Shown piece after piece: positions 15,096 through 24,072 of a stretch of 64,000 bases of DNA. How positions within the stretch are numbered: position 1 is the first letter of the stretch; each line of letters opens with the position of its first letter. Position numbers and translations under genes: made by a program. The notes under the pieces are model-generated. The model ran no database searches. It was not told the DNA's origin and worked only from the letters and a program-made list of their open reading frames with translations. This DNA is from Dialister succinatiphilus YIT 11850 (GTDB lineage Bacteria; Bacillota; Negativicutes; Veillonellales; Dialisteraceae): positions 239,498-303,497 of the forward strand of contig NZ_JH591188.1 of NCBI RefSeq assembly GCF_000242435.1, read 5' to 3'.

Positions 15096-15263
15096 CTAAG
15101 GAAGCGCTGATTAAATCGTTATCGGATTTCGTTCTTGCATTTTTATTCAATGCAAGGAATAAGTCGACGCGAATAGCGAGTTATTTAAGGAGGCTTATGA
15201 CGCAGCATTGGATAAAAATACATATGAAATTCGATTCTGCGAATGAATCAGTGCTTCCCTAAG
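15096..15263. mobile_element. MITE-like element, about 168 bp
   Basis: The ends are inverted: CTAAGGAAGCGCTGATT at the left against AATCAGTGCTTCCCTAAG at the right. The inside is AT-rich, with a second symmetric pair (TGCATTTTTATTCAATGCA). There is no coding capacity. Size, terminal inverted repeats and AT content fit a non-autonomous transposable element. I see no second copy in the window. Confidence 0.5.
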
Positions 15264-15402
15264 GCCCTGCCGCTTTTCCATCCCCTTTGCCTCAGGGGAA
15301 GAGGAGGCTCCCCAAGCCCGGGGATTGGGGGGTTCTGCATGAACTTATCTAAATGTGGTAAAATATAATATCTATATCATCATATTTATGAAGGAGTTTT
15401 AT

Positions 15403-16359
15403 ATGAACGATCGGATTTCCGGAGACAATCATGCCATTGTGCGGGCCGGCATGTGTACGGCGCTGGTAGTGGTGCTTTCCCTTCTGGGGTTTTACATGCC
15501 CCTTCTTTCTACCGTAGTTTTTCTTCTGATTCCCCTTCCCATTGCCTATCTGGGCATGAAAGAAGGCGTGAAATGGTCCATTGTGGTAACCACCGGCGTG
15601 CTGGTGCTGGACTCCACCTTTTTCGGCGTGGTGTCCGCCGCTTTTGTGTGTGCCATCTTCGGCCTTCTGGGGGTCACCATGGGGATATGCTACCGGTTTA
15701 AGGTGTCTGCCGCCAAGACGCTGATTGCGGGCGCCGTGGTGGTTCTTCTGGCCCTGGTGGCGGAAGGCATGGCCACCCTCTATCTCCTGGGGCTCCCCAG
15801 CCTGATTTTTGGCAGCGAAGGCCTTTCCCAGATCAGGGACAGCATGCTGGAAACGCTGCCCTCCTTCTACAGCGGCGAGGCCCTGGACCAGGCGAAGGAA
15901 AAGGTGGAGTTCCTCATGGATGCCATGGAAAAATCGGTGCCCTATACGCTGGTGGCTGTTTCTGTTTTCTACTCCTGGGCTTCCATGACCCTGGGAGCTC
16001 ATGTGTTCAAGAAAATGGGCATTACCGATATTCCCCATCTTCCTCCTTTTGAACGGTGGGAATTTCCGAAGGGCACTTTGGCCCTTTACCTTTTGGTGCT
16101 GGCAGCCCAGTATTTCTTCAAGGATCAGGAGCAGGTGTCCTATGTGGCTTATAATCTGGGCACCCTCTGCGTTTCCATTTTCTGGCTCCAGGGGCTGTCG
16201 GTGCTCTGGTGGATGCCTCACCGCTATCCCTTCATGAAACCGCTCCGGCTGTTCATTATGATCCTTTCTGCTTTCATTGGTGTTATCCAGATGTTTGCGG
16301 TGTTCCTGGGCATTGCGGACATGGCTGCCAGTTACAGGAAGAAGCGGAATTACCAGTAG
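15403..16359 (+). CDS. DUF2232 multi-pass membrane protein (YybS-like)
   Basis: This 318-aa protein has about 8 membrane segments and a cytoplasmic stretch around residues 145-185. The family (Pfam DUF2232, B. subtilis YybS) has no established biochemical role but is regularly found directly before gdpP and rplI, as here. AAGGAG lies 8 nt before the ATG at 15403; the frame is open upstream to 15355 but without a ribosome-binding site. A 480-bp repeat block separates it from gdpP, whereas in Bacillus the genes are nearly contiguous, so the repeat may have split the operon. Confidence 0.8.
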   Translation: MNDRISGDNHAIVRAGMCTALVVVLSLLGFYMPLLSTVVFLLIPLPIAYLGMKEGVKWSIVVTTGVLVLDSTFFGVVSAAFVCAIFGLLGVTMGICYRFKVSAAKTLIAGAVVVLLALVAEGMATLYLLGLPSLIFGSEGLSQIRDSMLETLPSFYSGEALDQAKEKVEFLMDAMEKSVPYTLVAVSVFYSWASMTLGAHVFKKMGITDIPHLPPFERWEFPKGTLALYLLVLAAQYFFKDQEQVSYVAYNLGTLCVSIFWLQGLSVLWWMPHRYPFMKPLRLFIMILSAFIGVIQMFAVFLGIADMAASYRKKRNYQ

Positions 16360-16384
16360 AGACAGGAGCGGCGGCTGTATGGGC

Positions 16385-16735
16385 CACTCTGTGGCCCGGG
16401 TTTAAAAGGTTCAGAAGGTTCAAAGGGTTCAGAGGGTGGCGGTGGCGGCTGACGCCGCAGATTATAAAAAAGGGGGCGCGGCTGGCGCAGCCGGATAGAG
16501 GGTATATCTGCCGCAGGCAGATCATTCAGCAGACTGTTTACCAAGCCATACGACACAGAAAGCCAATCCCGTAACGCTGACTTCATACTCATCGCCCAAG
16601 AGGGCGATACCACAACCCTCGGGGCCAAAGGCCCCGTCAAACTTAAGAACCCTCCGGCCGTCAGGCCGGTCCATCTTAAGAACCCTCACACCGAAGGTGT
16701 GTCCAATGAACCCTCACGCCGAAGGCGTGTCCATA
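16385..16735. repeat. Modular hairpin repeat block 3
   Basis: Here the 9-bp array is inverted (GGTTCAGAA type, 16407-16438) relative to the others. It is followed by the GCGCGGCTGGCGCAGCC segment, the TACGACACAGAAAGCCAATCC segment, the GCCCAAGAGGGC stem, the GGGGCCAAAGGCCCC stem, the CCGGCCGTCAGGCCGG stem and two ACACC/GGTGT modules. No gene is seen. Confidence 0.85.
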
Positions 16736-16839
16736 CACATACATTTGCATTCATCTCTTATTTCGAGTAGGATTAGAGTAGGCCGGCAAAAGCCGGCAGC
16801 ATAGAACCGGTTTTCAGAAATCGAGGTTACAAGAAGAAA

Positions 16840-18831
16840 ATGCTGAATGATATCTGGGTGTATAAAAAGACATCCCGTATTATGCTGGCGCTGCTGCTGA
16901 TTGCAGTGGTTATGCTCTCTACCCAGAACTGGCAGCTGGGACTTCTTCTTTTCATCATCATTGCAGGCTGCATCGTGTATATTAAGCGATGTGATTTCTA
17001 TCAGGAGAAAAAGCTGTCCCGCTATCTGGACGATTTGTCCGCCGGCGTATCGGCAGGCACGGTGTATGCCGTGAAGAATCTGCCTGTGGGCATTGCCATG
17101 ATGGATGAAAAAAAGGAGCTTGTGTGGGCCAATAATGTATTTAAGAACTGGATAGGGAAGGATGCCCAGGAAGGGGTGCGTTTCCAGAATCTGGTGACTG
17201 GCCAGAAGATTTCCAAAATATGGGGGAAAACCGGCTGGTTTGACTGCCATGCGGGAGGTACGTTCTTCCGGGTATTTCACAAGTTTATCGACGTGGATAT
17301 CGGCGGCGGCACCCAGTCGCCTTTCATGGTTTTCTACTTCATGGACCGCACCGATGTGGAAGTGGCGGTGAAGGAATGTACCGAAGCCCGGCCGGTATTC
17401 GGCATTATCCGCATCGATAACGTGTCGGAAGTGACAGCAGATATGACGGATATGGAAAAGTCGGCCCTTCTCTCTGATGTGACGGAAAGGGTGCTTTCCT
17501 ATTTTTCCAGCCGTGACGGATTTATCAAGCAGTACTCCACCACCGACTTTGTGACCTGTATTTCCCAGAAGGCTCTGGCAGATATGATGGAGGAGAATTT
17601 TGATATCCTCGACAGGGTCCGGGAAATCCATACGGTGAACCGCATTCCTGTCACCCTGTCTATCGGCGTGGTGCAGAGCGAAGACAGCTTCGCAAGGCAG
17701 TTCGAGGAAGCCCAGGTATCGCTGGACCTGGCCCTGGGCCGGGGCGGGGACCAGGCCATTGTCCGCATCGGCAAGGATGTGAAGGCTTTTGGCGGTAAAT
17801 CGCCTACAGCCGTCAGCTCCACTCGTGTCAGGGTGAGGGTGGTAGCCCAGGCGCTGAAGGAAATCATCGACGGCGCCGATATGGTGCTCATCATGGGCCA
17901 TGCCCACGAAGACTTCGATGCCCTGGGCGCAGCCGTGGGCGTTTCCCATCTGGCCCGGTCTTCCCATAAGGAAACCCATATCGTCCTTTCGAAAGAAAGG
18001 GACACCTGCCGCAAAATGGTGGAAGCCATCGAAGGAAGCGGCGTGGCGGAAGGGCTCCTTATCGATGAGGGCCAGGCCAAAGGCATGGTGACAGATAAAA
18101 CGGTGGTTATCGTGGTGGATACCCATGTACCGGAACTGGCTGCAGCGCCGGAAGTGCTGAAAAAGGCCAAGAAAAAGGTGGTCATCGATCACCACCGGAG
18201 AGCCAGCTCCATGATTACAGGCACCCTTCTCACCTATATGGAACCTTCTGCTTCGTCAGCTTCTGAACTGGTGAGCGAACTGGTACAGTACTACGGCGGC
18301 GAAGAGGAAATGAATGAACTGGAAGCGTCCTGCCTCTATGCAGGCATTGTGGTGGATACCAAGAACTTTGCCGTACAGACCAGCGTCCGTACCTTCGACG
18401 CAGCCAGCTTCCTGCGCCGCTGCGGCGCCGATACGAAGCTGGTACACCGCCTCTTTGAAGAAGATATCAGCAGTATCAAGTGCAAGGCGGAAATCCTGGC
18501 AGGCATGCAGCTCGTAGACGGCACCATTGCCATTGCCTCCTGCCCGGATCATGTGGAAGAAGCCCAGATTCTGGCAGGCCAGGTGGCAGACTACCTGGTC
18601 ACCATCAAGGAAATCCGGGCTAGCTTCCTGTTTTACCAAACCGATAAGGGACTCTGTCTTTCCGCCCGCTCCGACGGCTCTGTCAATGTACAGATCGTCA
18701 TGGAAGCTCTGGGCGGCGGCGGTCACCTGACCGTTGCCGGCGCCCAGCTGGGGAAAGAGGGAAATAAAGAAAGTGCGGAGAAAGTGATTATTGCACAGGT
18801 CCGCAAACAAATAAAGGAGGAAAAAGAATGA
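16840..18831 (+). CDS. gdpP: Cyclic-di-AMP phosphodiesterase
   Basis: This 663-aa protein has the full GdpP architecture: two N-terminal membrane helices (about 14-48), a PAS-like domain (75-165), a degenerate GGDEF domain (175-310) lacking the GGDEF signature, then DHH (HAHEDFDALGAA near 353; DHHRRA near 450) and DHHA1 (GGGGH at 625-629). It hydrolyses c-di-AMP to pApA at the membrane, controlling turgor, potassium and wall stress. The ATG at 16840 has only a weak GAGG 12 nt upstream. Its stop overlaps the rplI start (ATGA), so the two are translationally coupled. The neighbour order DUF2232-gdpP-rplI is the classic Firmicutes one. Confidence 0.95.
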   Translation: MLNDIWVYKKTSRIMLALLLIAVVMLSTQNWQLGLLLFIIIAGCIVYIKRCDFYQEKKLSRYLDDLSAGVSAGTVYAVKNLPVGIAMMDEKKELVWANNVFKNWIGKDAQEGVRFQNLVTGQKISKIWGKTGWFDCHAGGTFFRVFHKFIDVDIGGGTQSPFMVFYFMDRTDVEVAVKECTEARPVFGIIRIDNVSEVTADMTDMEKSALLSDVTERVLSYFSSRDGFIKQYSTTDFVTCISQKALADMMEENFDILDRVREIHTVNRIPVTLSIGVVQSEDSFARQFEEAQVSLDLALGRGGDQAIVRIGKDVKAFGGKSPTAVSSTRVRVRVVAQALKEIIDGADMVLIMGHAHEDFDALGAAVGVSHLARSSHKETHIVLSKERDTCRKMVEAIEGSGVAEGLLIDEGQAKGMVTDKTVVIVVDTHVPELAAAPEVLKKAKKKVVIDHHRRASSMITGTLLTYMEPSASSASELVSELVQYYGGEEEMNELEASCLYAGIVVDTKNFAVQTSVRTFDAASFLRRCGADTKLVHRLFEEDISSIKCKAEILAGMQLVDGTIAIASCPDHVEEAQILAGQVADYLVTIKEIRASFLFYQTDKGLCLSARSDGSVNVQIVMEALGGGGHLTVAGAQLGKEGNKESAEKVIIAQVRKQIKEEKE

Positions 18832-19274
18832 AAGTCGTACTCTTACAGGATGTCAAAAAAATGGGTAAAAAAGGAGACGTAGTAGAAGTCTCCGACGGCT
18901 ACGGCCGCAATGTGCTCATCCGCAAAGGCCTGGGCGTAGAAGGGACCAAGGCCAACCTCAATACGGCAGCCCAGCGTCAGGAATCCAAGGTATTCAAGGA
19001 CCAGGTAGCCGCTGATGAGGCAGTCATCATGGCAGCCCAGCTGAAAAAAGTGAAAGTGGTCATCAAGGTCCAGTGCGGCGAGGACGGAAGAATTTTCGGC
19101 TCCGTCACCGGCAAGGACATCAGCGAAGCTCTGGAAAAACAGTATAAATTCAAGCTGGAAAAGAAAAATATCCGCCTGAAGAGCCCCATCAAGACCCTGG
19201 GCGAATATGATGTGGAAGTATGGGTACACCAGCAGGTGACCAGCACCGTCCACGTATCGGTTGTAGCAGAATAA
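18828..19274 (+). CDS. rplI: 50S ribosomal protein bL9
   Basis: This 148-aa product starts MKVVLLQDVKKMGKKGD, with the N-terminal globular domain, the long connecting helix (about 45-75) and the C-terminal domain. bL9 binds 23S rRNA near the L1 stalk and helps maintain frame. AAAGGAGG sits inside the gdpP 3' end, 9 nt before the ATG, and the start overlaps the gdpP stop. A terminator follows directly, so it is the last gene of the operon. Confidence 0.97.
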   Translation: MKVVLLQDVKKMGKKGDVVEVSDGYGRNVLIRKGLGVEGTKANLNTAAQRQESKVFKDQVAADEAVIMAAQLKKVKVVIKVQCGEDGRIFGSVTGKDISEALEKQYKFKLEKKNIRLKSPIKTLGEYDVEVWVHQQVTSTVHVSVVAE

Positions 19275-19275
19275 G

Positions 19276-19306
19276 AAAAACTCCACCCTGGCGGTGGAGT
19301 TTTTTG
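19276..19306 (+). terminator. rplI terminator
   Basis: AAAAACTCCACC and GGTGGAGTTTTTT form a near-perfect hairpin, starting 1 bp after the stop codon. Confidence 0.93.
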
Positions 19307-19309
19307 CGT

Positions 19310-20235
19310 CACTGGCGGCGCTTTCCAGTATTCCCGAAGGTTGACACGCCCTTACGGGCGTGAGGGTTGAGCCAGCCGCCGGGCCTTTCGGCCCTGGGCT
19401 GCCAGGGTTCTGCCTGTGATCGGCTTCGCCTTACAGGCGGGCTCCGGGCTCTCGCCCTCGGGAGTTATATAGTATCGCTGCGCTGGCGAGGTTGGCGCCC
19501 CCAAGGGCGCTAGTATAAATGCCGCCTTTGGCGGCGAAAACCGGACAACCGGGCTTCGCCCGAGGAAAACAGGCCAACCGCCCTGGCGGGCGTGGGAGAT
19601 TCCCCCTTTGGTGGCTGGCGCCACCACTTTCCCCCCACTTCGTGGTGGGACTATGGATGCTTAGCCATGGAGCCATGTCTCTGCAGGAAAGCATAGAGCG
19701 ATTTATTCTGTCCCCCGGATGGGGTGGCAAGGGAACACGATTCGTAAGGGAGCAAAGCGACCTGAGAATCGTGTGACACGCTTTCCCGTGGAGAAAGTCC
19801 GGCGCAGCCGGATAAGGGGGAGCCGCGCAGCGGCTAATCACCAGAATGCTTACTATGCCATATGACACAGAAAGGTGAATCCGTAACGCTGACTTCATAC
19901 TCATCGCCCGAAAGGGCGATACCGCCACCCTTTGAACCCTTTGAACCCTTTGAACCCTTTGAACCCTTTGAACCCTTTGAACCCTTTGAACCCTTTGAAC
20001 CCTTTGAACCTTCTGAACCCTCTGAACCCTCACACCGAAGGTGTGTCCAAAGGCGCCAGCCGCGCCCCTTTTTTATAATCTGCGGCGAAGCCGCCACCAC
20101 AACCCTCGGGGCCGAAGGGCCGTCAAACTTACGAACCCTCCGGCCCATAGGGCCGGTCCATCTTAAGAACCTTCACGCCCAAAGGGCAGTCCACCATCCT
20201 ATGAACCCTACGAACCCATTGAATCCGGCAGCCCA
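19310..20235. repeat. Modular hairpin repeat block 4
   Basis: 19335-19650 repeats 4735-5030 almost module for module. 19660-19920 repeats the CCCCCGGATGGGG / GTCCGGCGCAGCCGGAT / TATGACACAGAAAGG block. The block ends with the longest 9-bp array and the GGGGCCGAAGGG and CCGGCCCATAGGGCCGG stems. Stem loops differ between copies while the arms stay complementary. No gene is seen. Confidence 0.88.
19934..20032. repeat. 9-bp tandem repeat, 11 units of GAACCCTTT/GAACCCTCT
   Basis: Eight identical GAACCCTTT units are followed by GAACCTTCT, GAACCCTCT and GAACCCTCA. The perfect run suggests recent slippage, so the array is a likely length-variable locus. Confidence 0.92.
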
Positions 20236-20240
20236 TCACT

Positions 20241-20269
20241 TTGCCCCATTTCCATGGAGATGGTATAAT
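20241..20269 (+). promoter_or_regulatory. purA promoter
   Basis: TTGCCC (20241-20246), a 17-bp spacer and TATAAT (20264-20269) with an extended -10 TGG. The leader holds the hairpin TTCCCATC ACCTG GGATGGGAA at 20308-20330, of unknown role. Confidence 0.75.
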
Positions 20270-20356
20270 ATAGGCGTAATTGTGCGAAAAAAGCGTACAT
20301 GTAAATTTTCCCATCACCTGGGATGGGAATTCCGATTCAGGAAGGAAGAATGAATA

Positions 20357-21640
20357 ATGGCAACAGCAATGGTAATTGGTGCCCAGTGGGGCGATGAAGG
20401 CAAAGGCAAGATTGTAGATTATCTGGCCGCAAAGGCAGACGTGGTGGTTCGTTCCCAGGGCGGGAACAACGCAGGCCACACAGTAGTCACCGGCGGCAAG
20501 GCATATCCTCTCCGCCTTATGCCAAGTGGTATCATGTATCCCGGCACCATCTGCATTATCGGCACCGGCGTAGTGGTGGATCCCAAGAGCCTTCTGGAAG
20601 AAATGAAACGGCTGGAAGACCAGGGAATCGATGCCCGCCATCTCCAGATTTCTACCCGTGCCCAGGTGGTTTTCCCCTACCATATCCGTCTCGATGAAGC
20701 GGAAGAAGCAAGGAAGGGAAGCCGCAAGATCGGCACCACCAAGAACGGCATCGGACCCTGCTATGCAGATAAGATCAACCGCATCGGCATCCGCATGTGC
20801 GACCTTATGGATAAGGAAACCTTTGCAGAAAAGCTGAAATACAATGTGGCCCAGAAGAATATGCTGCTGGAAAAGCTCTACGGCATGGAAGGCTTTGATT
20901 ATGAAACCATGCTGGACGACTACCTGGGCTATGCGGAAAAGCTCCGTCCCTATGTAAAGGATACGAACTACACCGTGCAGACCCTGGTGAAGGAAGGCAA
21001 GAACGTACTCTTTGAAGGCGCCCAGGCTTCCATGCTGGACTGCGACAACGGTACCTATCCCTTTGTTACCTCTTCCCATCCTACCGCTGGCGGTGCCTGC
21101 ATCGGCGCCGGCATCGGACCTCATATGATGCAGAACATTTTCGGCGTAGTGAAAGCCTACAGCACCCGCGTAGGCCAGGGCCCGTTCCCCACGGAACTTC
21201 TGGATGAGACCGGAGACTACATCAGAAATACGGCTCACGAATTCGGCACCGTCACCGGCCGTCCCCGCCGTGTAGGCTGGCTGGACACCCGTGCTGTCCG
21301 TTACGCTGCTGCCCTGAACTCCTTCGACTACCTGGCCATTACCAGACTGGACATTCTGGATGACATGGAAGAAATCAAGGTCTGCACAGGCTATGAATAC
21401 GAAGGCAAAGAAGTGGAAGAATATCCGGCTGACCTGAATTTCCTGGAAAAGATTACTCCTGTATACAAGACCTTCAAAGGCTGGAAACAGAAGATTTCCG
21501 ACATCCGCAGCTACGACGAACTCCCGGCTCTCTGCAAGGAATACCTGGAAGGCATTTCCAAACTCATCGGCGTGCCCATCGGCATCGTGTCCGTAGGTCC
21601 CAGCCGTGAACAGACTATCGTAATCAAGGATGTATTCTGA
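20357..21640 (+). CDS. purA: Adenylosuccinate synthetase
   Basis: This 427-aa enzyme converts IMP, Asp and GTP to adenylosuccinate, the first step from IMP to AMP. The GTP loop GDEGKGK is at residues 12-18 and the catalytic NNAGHTVV has His41. The IMP-binding GTTKNGIGPCYADK is near 130, and VTGRPRRVGWLD near 300. The length is standard. AGGAAGGAAG lies about 9-15 nt before the ATG. It is a single-gene unit with its own promoter and terminator; no other purine genes are in view. Confidence 0.98.
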   Translation: MATAMVIGAQWGDEGKGKIVDYLAAKADVVVRSQGGNNAGHTVVTGGKAYPLRLMPSGIMYPGTICIIGTGVVVDPKSLLEEMKRLEDQGIDARHLQISTRAQVVFPYHIRLDEAEEARKGSRKIGTTKNGIGPCYADKINRIGIRMCDLMDKETFAEKLKYNVAQKNMLLEKLYGMEGFDYETMLDDYLGYAEKLRPYVKDTNYTVQTLVKEGKNVLFEGAQASMLDCDNGTYPFVTSSHPTAGGACIGAGIGPHMMQNIFGVVKAYSTRVGQGPFPTELLDETGDYIRNTAHEFGTVTGRPRRVGWLDTRAVRYAAALNSFDYLAITRLDILDDMEEIKVCTGYEYEGKEVEEYPADLNFLEKITPVYKTFKGWKQKISDIRSYDELPALCKEYLEGISKLIGVPIGIVSVGPSREQTIVIKDVF

Positions 21641-21650
21641 TATCCACTAA

Positions 21651-21678
21651 AAAAAACGCTCCGAAAGGGGCGTTTTTT
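21651..21678 (+). terminator. purA terminator
   Basis: AAAAAACGCTCC GAAA GGGGCGTTTTTT, starting 10 bp after the stop. Confidence 0.93.
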
Positions 21679-21699
21679 AGTGTCAAATTGGAGGGCGGG

Positions 21700-22563
21700 C
21701 TGTATTCCCGAAAGTAAGAGGGTTCAGGCGCCTTTCGGCGCCCTTTTTATATTTGCGGCGCGAGCCGTCACCACACCCTCTGAACCCTCATGTGCGCATT
21801 CTGCATAGAATGCGCAAGTCAGCCGAAGTTGGCCCTGCGTAGAATGGTATTGGAGCAACATTGTCATTCTTACCCACGTACACCCTTTTGCCACTTCGTG
21901 GCACTTCACCCACAGGGAAGCGTGTCACTGGATTCGCGGGTCGCTTCTCTCCCCTATGAATCCAGTTCCCTTGCCACCTCAAGGGGAAACGAGAAAATTA
22001 GAGGTGTCTTCCTCTTGTCGGCTGACCGTTCGCAGGCGTGCCCAATGTCTGCTATCCGCTATCCGCTATCCGCTGTCCGCTGACTGATGGCTGTCAGGCT
22101 GTTTGAAGTCCAGAAGGTTTTTGCGATATGAAAGAAAGGCGAAGCACGTAACGCTGACTTTATACTCATCGCCCAAGAGGGCGATACCACAACCCTCGGG
22201 GCCAAAGGCCCCGTCAAACTTAAGAACCTTCCGGCCAAGGGCCGGTCAATCCTAAGAACCTTTCTCCCTGCCCCCCTGAGCGAAAGCGAACACAACCTGC
22301 CGCCATTAGGCGGCCATAACCCTCGGGCCAAAGGCCCGTCAACCCTCACGCCCGCAGGGCGTGTCCACGGGCGTAGCCCTCTGAACCCGGGCCACCCAGT
22401 GGCCCCATGGGCGATACCACAACCCTTGGGCCCACAGGGCTCATCAAACTTACGAATCCTCCGGCCCATTGGGCCGGTCAAACTTAAGAACCTTTTTCCA
22501 CAACCTTTCTACACAACCCACGGCGGAGCCGTGCCCCTTCGCGCCCAACAGGCGCGGCCCCCC
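21700..22563. repeat. Modular hairpin repeat block 5
   Basis: It contains a GCGCCTTTCGGCGCC stem, a segment shared with 44405-44450 (AAGTCAGCCGAAGTTGGCC), a segment shared with 48145-48200 (GAAGCGTGTCACTGGATTC ... GAATCCAGTTCCC), a 7-bp tandem repeat, and several GGGGCCAAAGGCCCC-type stems. It runs up to, and supplies, the TGA of the minus-strand gene at 22564. No gene is seen. Confidence 0.8.
22050..22085. repeat. 7-bp tandem repeat CCGCTAT
   Basis: About five units, CCGCTAT three times then CCGCTGT and CCGCTGA. It is distinct from the 9-bp family. Confidence 0.8.
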
Positions 22564-23316
22564 TCACGCCTTGGCCAGTACCAGGAAAATAAGCCCTGCC
22601 AGGAAGAAGAGGATATAGGCCGGCAGGCGGTAGTCGGTGTAGAAGGTATCCTCCTCCCGCTCCACTTCCTGGTAGGGGCGGGCATGGAGATTTTCATAAT
22701 GGCTTTCCGGAATGAGACCTTTGTAAAGTTCTGACAGGTACTGGGCATAGGCCAGGGTTTCCTTGGAAAAGAACCAGAATACCGGCGTGTACAGCGGTGC
22801 CTTGTCCCGGGTACAGAGATAGGAAAGACTTTCGGTGATGAGGCTCTTTAAAATTTCATCGGGATTGTCCAGCTTCCTTTCCGCCTTGGCCGCCATATGG
22901 TCAAAGAGCTCGTGGCAGGCTTTGATTTTTTCTTCGGAATAAAGGAAGGGAAGATTGTCCGGCAGGAGGGATATGTCACCTACGCCCCTTCCGGGGTCCG
23001 CTTCTTTTTTCAGAAACTCCGGGAAATCCTTCTCCACCCTGTCGAAACCGGCGTATATGCTCAAAAGGGGAGGGTAGTCCCGGGCAAAGTCCTTCAGCAC
23101 GAATCGGGCGATATAGAGGCGAAGCACTGCGTAATCGGCAAGGAAGCGGCACCAGCCTGCCCGGTCCCGTTCCAGCATGATGATCCTTTTCTTTTTCAGG
23201 AACAGACGGAAAATCATATGGAGCCCGTAGCTGCCCTGGGGCTTGGCCATGTAGGAAAAGAAGGCCCGCTGGCATATGGTGATGCCCATATTTTCCAGGT
23301 ATTCCGTCATATCCAT
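22564..23316 (-). CDS. Tail-anchored protein of unknown function
   Basis: This 250-aa protein is mostly helical and charged, with one membrane segment at the extreme C-terminus (AYILFFLAGLIFLVLA). A soluble cytoplasmic body anchored by its tail is the simplest topology. GGGAGG lies 8 nt before the ATG at 23316. I recognise no domain. It shares a pattern with the next minus-strand gene: a segment like DYAVLRLYIARFVLKDF against DYILFRLYLAEKAIRRF, and the same C-terminal anchor. The two are therefore probably diverged paralogues. The stop codon lies in a repeat motif (GCGTGAGGG). Confidence 0.7.
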   Translation of the reverse strand: MDMTEYLENMGITICQRAFFSYMAKPQGSYGLHMIFRLFLKKKRIIMLERDRAGWCRFLADYAVLRLYIARFVLKDFARDYPPLLSIYAGFDRVEKDFPEFLKKEADPGRGVGDISLLPDNLPFLYSEEKIKACHELFDHMAAKAERKLDNPDEILKSLITESLSYLCTRDKAPLYTPVFWFFSKETLAYAQYLSELYKGLIPESHYENLHARPYQEVEREEDTFYTDYRLPAYILFFLAGLIFLVLAKA

Positions 23317-23337
23317 TAAAGAGACCTCCCTTTCTAT

Positions 23338-23377
23338 CAGAGAAGCATGGATCCTTCAGAATCCATGCTTCTTTATT
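23338..23377. terminator. Hairpin between the paralogues
   Basis: GAAGCATGGAT and ATCCATGCTTC pair, with TTTATTT on the plus-strand side only. The T-run orientation does not suit the minus-strand genes, so it may act as a processing or blocking hairpin rather than their terminator. Confidence 0.45.
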
Positions 23378-23424
23378 TCCTATGATCTCATTGTACTCCA
23401 GGCGTTTCGTTTTGGATAGTGGAT

Positions 23425-24072
23425 TTACAGGAGCATCACCAGACAGCTCAGGGCCAGGCCGGTGAGCAGGGCGAAAAGAGAGGAATTTTCCCCCGCTTCT
23501 TCTGCAAAAGCAGGAAGGGAAGGGGTGAATTTTCTGGCCCCCTGGCAGATGCGGCAGGGCGTAAGGGAGGAAAGTTTCACGGACAGGTGGGAAAGGAAAG
23601 CCTTCGTTTCAGCAGAAAGGTAGGAAATCAGTTTCCCATCGGCCCGGCATCCGGAAAGGGAAGCCAGGGCAGCCACCATTTTTTCCATGGAACCGCTGCA
23701 GGCTCTTTCCAGCTCATGAAATTCATGAAACCGCTGCTTCACCTTTCCTTCATCCGGCAGGGACCCTATGCCCAGAATCAGGGAAGACCCTTCCAGATTC
23801 TTCAAAAGAGACAACGTGCGAAGAGTAAGGGGAAGGTGGGACAGCCCTTCCCGAAGGCCGCTGGCCATTTCATCCATGCAGCCAAAGCCGCTGGGGAAAC
23901 GGCGGATAGCCTTTTCAGCCAGGTAGAGGCGAAAGAGAATGTAGTCCCATACCAGGCCGTGGTCTACAGGTCCGGCGGCAGACAGCAGGCTGCCGGCAGG
24001 GGAAGTATAGGAAAGAAGCGCCGCTTCAATGACCCGGTATCCTTCGTATTCCATGTACTCTTTGTTATTCAT
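23425..24072 (-). CDS. Tail-anchored protein of unknown function, paralogue
   Basis: This 215-aa helical protein has a C-terminal membrane segment (LFALLTGLALSCLVMLL). GGAGG lies 7 nt before the ATG at 24072, so I start there rather than at an upstream ATG. Residues 40-60 (DYILFRLYLAEKAIRRF) resemble the corresponding part of the 22564-23316 product. A CRICQGA motif near residue 180 is the only Cys pair and could bind metal, but a single CxxC is weak evidence. The 108-bp gap to the paralogue allows an operon. The function is unknown. Confidence 0.7.
   Translation of the reverse strand: MNNKEYMEYEGYRVIEAALLSYTSPAGSLLSAAGPVDHGLVWDYILFRLYLAEKAIRRFPSGFGCMDEMASGLREGLSHLPLTLRTLSLLKNLEGSSLILGIGSLPDEGKVKQRFHEFHELERACSGSMEKMVAALASLSGCRADGKLISYLSAETKAFLSHLSVKLSSLTPCRICQGARKFTPSLPAFAEEAGENSSLFALLTGLALSCLVMLL

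Noticed and set aside
19934-20032. Tandem arrays as possible CRISPR
   Set aside because: The units are 9 bp and contiguous, with no unique spacers. No cas genes are in the window.
20241-20356. A purine riboswitch upstream of purA
   Set aside because: The leader is only about 80 nt, with one simple hairpin and none of the conserved purine-aptamer loops.
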